Assembly: GCA_947561395.2 (NCBI GenBank)
Contig: OX387183.1
Location: 32,414,853 to 32,478,852 of the forward strand
Source: Buxus sempervirens
Lineage: Eukaryota; Streptophyta; Magnoliopsida; Buxales; Buxaceae
Length of the DNA: 64,000 nt
Direction of reading: 5' to 3'
Each line of letters begins with the position of its first letter. Within the stretch, counting starts at the first letter, position 1. The position numbers were made by a program, and so were the translations under genes. The notes below the pieces were generated by a model, which worked only from the letters and a program-made list of their open reading frames with translations, did not search any database and had not been told where the DNA came from. Below are positions 59,377-64,000 of the stretch, piece after piece.

Positions 59377-61127
59377 TAGAGCTGTAAGTTTGGCCCGGAC
59401 CGCCCGAAGCCCGCCCAACCCAGCCCGAATAACAACCCGATTTAAGAAATAAGTTTGGGTTTGGGTTTGGGTCGGGCTCAATCTTGAGCCCGAAGTTGAG
59501 TTCGGGTTGGGCTCGGGCTCACAAGGTACAACCCGAAAAACCCGAAATATATATACCACTAAAACCCCCTCCTGCAAAGCTCCATATGATTGTCTCCTGC
59601 AAACCTCCATACGATTGTCTCCTGCAAACCTAAAAGTTTCTTGTCTTCTCCCATATCTCTACCACAGAAGTTGGGATTGCTCGCCCCTCTCAGTGACTTA
59701 CTGTCCCTCTCTTCTATTATCAATACCTCACATTTCAAAGACAACCTAGCTAGACAAAACCCCCAACAAAGGAGCTCGATCAGTAGGAGCTAGCAATACA
59801 ATTGCCGTCAGCGTCGCTGTCAATACAGTGGGGTACAGTTCCAGCAGCAAGGGATTTGCGATTGCTCACAAGGGATTTGCGATACAGTTCCATCGCTCAC
59901 AAGTCACAAGGGATTTGCGATTGCTATTTTTGTCAAATCGGGCATCTCTCTTTAAATTTGGCATCTTATCTTTCCCCATTTGTTCACTGCTTTCAGGTAC
60001 TGTTTAATTCCTCTCTTTTCTAGTACTCGATATGGATGAGATCCATTAATGTGTGCTTGGGAGGGTTTGTTTCTTTTCCTTGGCTATGCACCATATAATC
60101 TAAAATTATTTACCTCTTTGACTACAAAGTTAGTTCAGATATTTCAATCCCTAATCTTTTACTGCTAGATGCAAAATTTCATTAAAATTTGATTTTCGAT
60201 AAGGTAGCAAAACAGAAAATCTTGTTACTTTAGTAGTATTTTATTTTTAAAATCAATATATATCCCATAAAATCTTGATTTATTGTTCTTGTTTGGTCAT
60301 ATGCAAATGAGATATGTGTTTCTTACGTAATTTCGTGGTTCTAATATTTGAAACGTAGATTCTAACTCAGCCAAAAAAAAGAAAACGTAGATTCTGAAAT
60401 AATTGGAAGAGATAGGAAACTTGAATATTAAGTCTATTTAAAATTACAAAAGTTGATTGATTTTGTAAAAGGTATTATTTTTAGATTAAGTTTTGAATAC
60501 TTAAACAATGTGAAAATGCAATGAAACTAATTCTGGAATTTTAAATGGGGTAAGTCCTATATGCAACATTGCAATTTTTTTGAAACAATGATTGAGTGGG
60601 AAATGTAGGGATGCCTTGCTAATCAAGTCATCATTTTCTATCTATTGTTTCTTTGAGAGTAGAGGATACCTTGTTAGGATTAATTCTACTACTGTATTTG
60701 TTGTATTGCTGTTAATTCCATGCGTTATAATGGATGGTTGCATCAGATTGGAAGACATGTGAAACTCATAAATATCTTAGTGAATATTTTGTTCTAAGGC
60801 TCTCTACACACATAAAAAGTTTGGTGGACTTATAGAGATCATTTTTTAACCTAATACACAAACAAATTAATGTATGCCAATAAACTTTATTATATATATC
60901 GAAATTTTTTATTCTTATGTATGTGAATGTATCATTGTATCAAGTAGAAAAAAAAGTTTGGGTTGGCCCAAACCCAACCCGAACTCAAGAAATAATTTTA
61001 GGGTTGGGTTTGGGCTCAAAGAGTTTGGGTTAGGGCGGGCCGAGGAGAGTTTGGGTTCACCAATTTTAGTTAGGGTTGAGCCCGAACTCATTGAAACCCA
61101 GCCCAGCCCGCCCTACTTACGGCTCTA
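59377..61127. mobile_element. Non-autonomous hAT element, 1,751 bp
   Basis: The ends are inverted: TAGAGCTGTAAGT at the left and TAGAGCCGTAAGT (reverse strand) at the right, followed by GGGC/CGGGTT-rich subterminal sequence on both sides. An exact 8-bp duplication GTTAAACC flanks it (59369-59376 and 61128-61135). The 8-bp duplication and TAGNG-type ends mark the hAT superfamily. The interior has no transposase frame; it is AT-rich with a small C/T-rich block near 59580-59760 that might be captured sequence. Confidence 0.93.
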
Positions 61128-62254
61128 GTTAAACCACAAATGTGGGTTTAACCGAAATCCAATTTCGGTTATGTTGGAATACCTTTTTAACCTAAATCAA
61201 ATTTCGGTTACCTTAAATGTTTTCCAAAAATCAATTTTCTTGCATGTTTGTCATTTGCCATGTCATGTGAGCCGAGCCGGATGAACCAACAGGGTTTCCG
61301 AGTCAACCGGAAACCCAAATGGTACACGGGCCTTCAAACCCAACTTGATTCCTTTGTGGGCCTTCCAACGGGGCCCACCAAGTCCAAGATCACCTTTGTA
61401 CATTAAACAAGATAATTAAAATGAACTAATTGGGCCAAACCCTTTGAGGCCCACCAAAGCCCAATAAAAAATGAAGCATGATGGCTAGTGTAAGCATGGT
61501 TTGGCCGTGACCTCGGGTGCGGGCCTATAGGGCCCACTAAGCCCGTGAACCTAACTAGGTAGGGTACAATACCCTGACCCCTTGAACCACGGACCATCCA
61601 GTCCAAGTCTAGATCACGGGCCCCAAGCCCAAGGTCTAGCCCACTCTTGAGAACTTAAAGAAGAAAAATTCAAATAAATTATTTTGGCTACCACTATGGG
61701 CCCATCCAATGGGCCCATAAACAAATTCTGGCCCACCCTTGCATACAAATCACTTTGAATTTAACTTGAACCCTAAAAGTAAAATCAATTGAGCTCACCA
61801 AGGCCCAAAGGGCCTCCTAGGCTTAGATGGAGGCCCACCAGGGGCATGCGGGCTTAACCAAGCCCACCAAGAACACCGTGGGCCTTCCGACGGGGCCCAC
61901 CCAATCAGACTCAGAGCACTTAATTAAAGAAAAGATAAAAGCAATTAAAGGGACCCACACCACTTAGGTGTTCCTGCCAGATTGAACCGAATGGCATGCT
62001 GAATCAGGAATCGATGAGAACCAAGGTGAGTTGACTCAAACCAGGGAACCCACAGGACCCGTCATTCGACGGGGTGGTCCGGGGTGTCTATGGACTTCCC
62101 CAGACCACAAACCGAGACCCTACTTAGAATCTCAAAGTCACAGACCAAAGCCATAATAGACAAGATTAGGCACCCAGGTGTCCGCCTGCACCCCATCAGG
62201 CGGGTGGCGACTCCGAACTTTCCCGTGCGGCGCTTATGACGCATGCACACTCAG

Positions 62255-64000
62255 TTACGGTCCGGGGAAGTCCATAGACACCCCGGTCCGTCCCGTCAGA
62301 TGATGGGTCCCATGGGTTTCCTAGTTTGAGTCAACTCAGTTTACACTCACCCGATTCCTAATCCAGCATGCAATTTGGTTAAGTCTGGTGGGACCACCTG
62401 AGTGGTGTGGGTCCCTTTATTTTCTTTTTATCTTGTTAATTAAATGATCTCGGTCTGGTTGGGTGGGCCCCATTGGAAGGCCCACGGATTCCTTGGTGGG
62501 CTTGGTTAAGCCCACATGTCCCCTGGTGGGCCTCCGTCTAAGCCTAGGAGGACCTTTGGGCTTTTGGTTAAATGAGTTGATTTTATTTAATGTTTAAGTT
62601 TGGAGATTAGTGATTTTCATGCAAGGCGGGCTTGGATTGGTTGGTGGGCCTCTGGGTGGGCCTCACAATGGTGACCAAGTATTTTGAATTATCTTGCTTA
62701 GATTTGCCAACATGGGCTAAACGTGGGCTTGGGGCCCACAGTCTAGACTTAGGCTTGAAAGCCCAAGTTTCTTGAAGTTAGGGTTTGAACCCTTACTTGT
62801 TTGGTTAGTAGGCTTGGCGGGCCCGATAGGCCCTAGCCCGTGGTCTCGGCCAAACCATGCTAAATAACACATCATGCTACAATTCAGGCTTTTGGGTGGG
62901 CCGCATTGGGTTTGGCCCACCCGGTTTGGTTAATTTGCTTAAGTTATATGCTATACTCCATTGCATCTGTTGGGCTCAGTGGACCCCGTTGGAAGGCCCA
63001 CAGCAAATCCAGCTAAATCACATTGGTTCAGGTCCCATCTGGGGTTTCCAGGTGACCCGGAAACCTACTAGTTCACTTGGTTAGTTGAAACAGATTGAAA
63101 ATATCACAAAAAAAGGGGAAGGATGAAATTGGGTTTCTCAGGGGGTGTATCCGAAATTAATTTTCGGATACACCAAAAATATAGTGTCGACTACACAGAA
63201 AAGATAGTGTAGCCGAAATCCAATTTCGGCTACACAATGAGAGGTGCTAATCCGACCTGATTTGTCGGATCAGCTTAAAAAATGGATTTTTCCAGATTTC
63301 CTGGTAGGGGTTGGGATTGTTGTCTCCTAGGGGGTTTCTAGTAGCTGTGTGGGCCCTTGTGAAGGCCCACATTGGTTCAGGGGGTGGAAAGAACCTCAAT
63401 ACTTGGTTCCTTGGGAGGATTTGCAACAAGAAAGGAAGGGGGGAAGACATGGGGTGCCTTCTCCCACCTGAGCCACATGCAACATCTAAACAGGGACCAT
63501 GAAGTCCCTATTTTGGTCTCACAATCTACACAAAACAACAGTCAAGTAAGGCCAAAGGAAATCAAACCAAGCAATTAAGCACATGCCATACTCTACTTAC
63601 CATCTCATCTAACAGCAAGCTAAACATGCAAAGAGGATCACATGGAGCCTAAGAAAATATGAGAAGATATCAGTTAAGACATGGTGCATATAAACTTGTG
63701 CTCACTTATGTATGCTTCCCAAAAGAGATCATCCACGGAGCAAACGACGAGTTTCCTATCATGGCATGCAAGAGTTGGTCGTGGGGTGTAGAAAAGGGGA
63801 GTAGAAACATGCTGGTGGGATTTTCATGCACCTATACATGCATGTTACGTGTAACTTACAATATGTTAGAAGCATTCGTCATAAAAGAAAAAAACAAAGG
63901 GAAAGAGATAAGAGAAGGGGCATTGGGGGGTTACATTAGGGATACATTGGATTGGTTCTTAAAAAGGGAACATGCTCCGTTCGAAAATGAAACCAAACAT
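62255..64000 (-). mobile_element. Older related LTR, right piece (runs off the window)
   Basis: It continues the LTR begun at 57092. GGGGAAGTCCATAGACACC and following blocks align with 38966 onward in the young LTR. It contains palindromes at about 63143-63275 and continues past the window edge, so the full length and any internal region are unknown. Confidence 0.85.
63143..63275. repeat. Palindrome cluster in older LTR
   Basis: Arms seen include GTGTATCCGAAAT...TTTCGGATACAC, TGTAGCCGAAAT...ATTTCGGCTACA and ATCCGAC...GTCGGAT. Position corresponds to the downstream cluster at 39875-40020 of the young LTR. Confidence 0.85.

Larger units (their letters stand above)
57249..62249 (+). mobile_element. 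Solo LTR of a related family, plus orientation, with hAT insertion
   Basis: It starts TGTAAGCACCTCATT (same start as the 18.2-kb element's LTR in element sense) and ends GCATGCACA. The flanks CTTGG (57244-57248) and CTCAG (62250-62254) are a plausible decayed 5-bp duplication. Aligning the host LTR across the site supports this, because CTCGGTTGCGG in the young LTR matches CTTGG+TTACGG here. A TATA box is at about 58096 (CTATAAATAG). Without the 1,751-bp hAT insert and its 8-bp duplication the LTR is about 3,242 bp, close to the 3,213 bp of the young element. No internal region is present. Confidence 0.85.

Overview
This is nuclear DNA of a flowering plant. Several things point there: plant-only transposon families, a plant cell-wall glycosyltransferase fragment (GAUT), a PPR gene remnant, and long Ogre/Tat-type LTR retrotransposons. 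The window is gene-poor and repeat-rich. I see no intact ordinary host gene. Every recognisable host sequence (GAUT4-like, PPR, ribosomal protein S16) is broken or partial. Species cannot be fixed from this sequence.

Left part (1-26 kb): the window opens inside a minus-strand LTR that ends at 625. Then come a fold-back MITE (1475-1760) and a decayed DUF659-type hAT transposase on the minus strand (2305-6060). A long stretch with no recognisable gene follows. Next is a Mutator-like region: a 21-bp-phased motif array (12629-13265) directly upstream of a decayed mudrA-like transposase (13300-15728), a 'putative plant transposon protein' reading frame (16360-17487), a 120-bp tandem array (17883-18735), a GAUT4-like fragment that kept introns (20179-21595, minus) and an Ulp1/C48-protease-like reading region (21900-24306, minus). 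Together these resemble the cargo of VANDAL/Kaonashi-type MULEs, but the element's outer ends were not found.

Middle part (26-38.8 kb): a PPR pseudogene is cut by a 2,940-bp solo LTR (26936-29875) whose target-site duplication is still readable. An intronless full-length RPS16 (uS9) pseudogene sits at 32055-32486. The rest is AT-rich unassigned sequence with some inverted repeats.

Right part (38.8-64 kb): an 18,237-bp LTR retrotransposon on the minus strand (38812-57048) has 3,213-bp LTRs that look identical, a 5-bp duplication ACAGG, a primer-binding site and a polypurine tract. It carries an ORF1 (DUF7745/plant-mobile-domain type) and gag but no visible protease, reverse transcriptase or integrase, so it looks like a young non-autonomous Ogre/Tat derivative rich in tandem arrays. 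To its right, a related LTR (minus; 57092-57248 and 62255 to the window end) is split by a solo LTR of the same superfamily in the opposite orientation (57249-62249), which is itself interrupted by a 1,751-bp non-autonomous hAT element (59377-61127). All five LTRs carry clusters of short palindromes just upstream of their TATA boxes, with sequence differing by family but position conserved. This is the most intriguing recurrent signal in the window.
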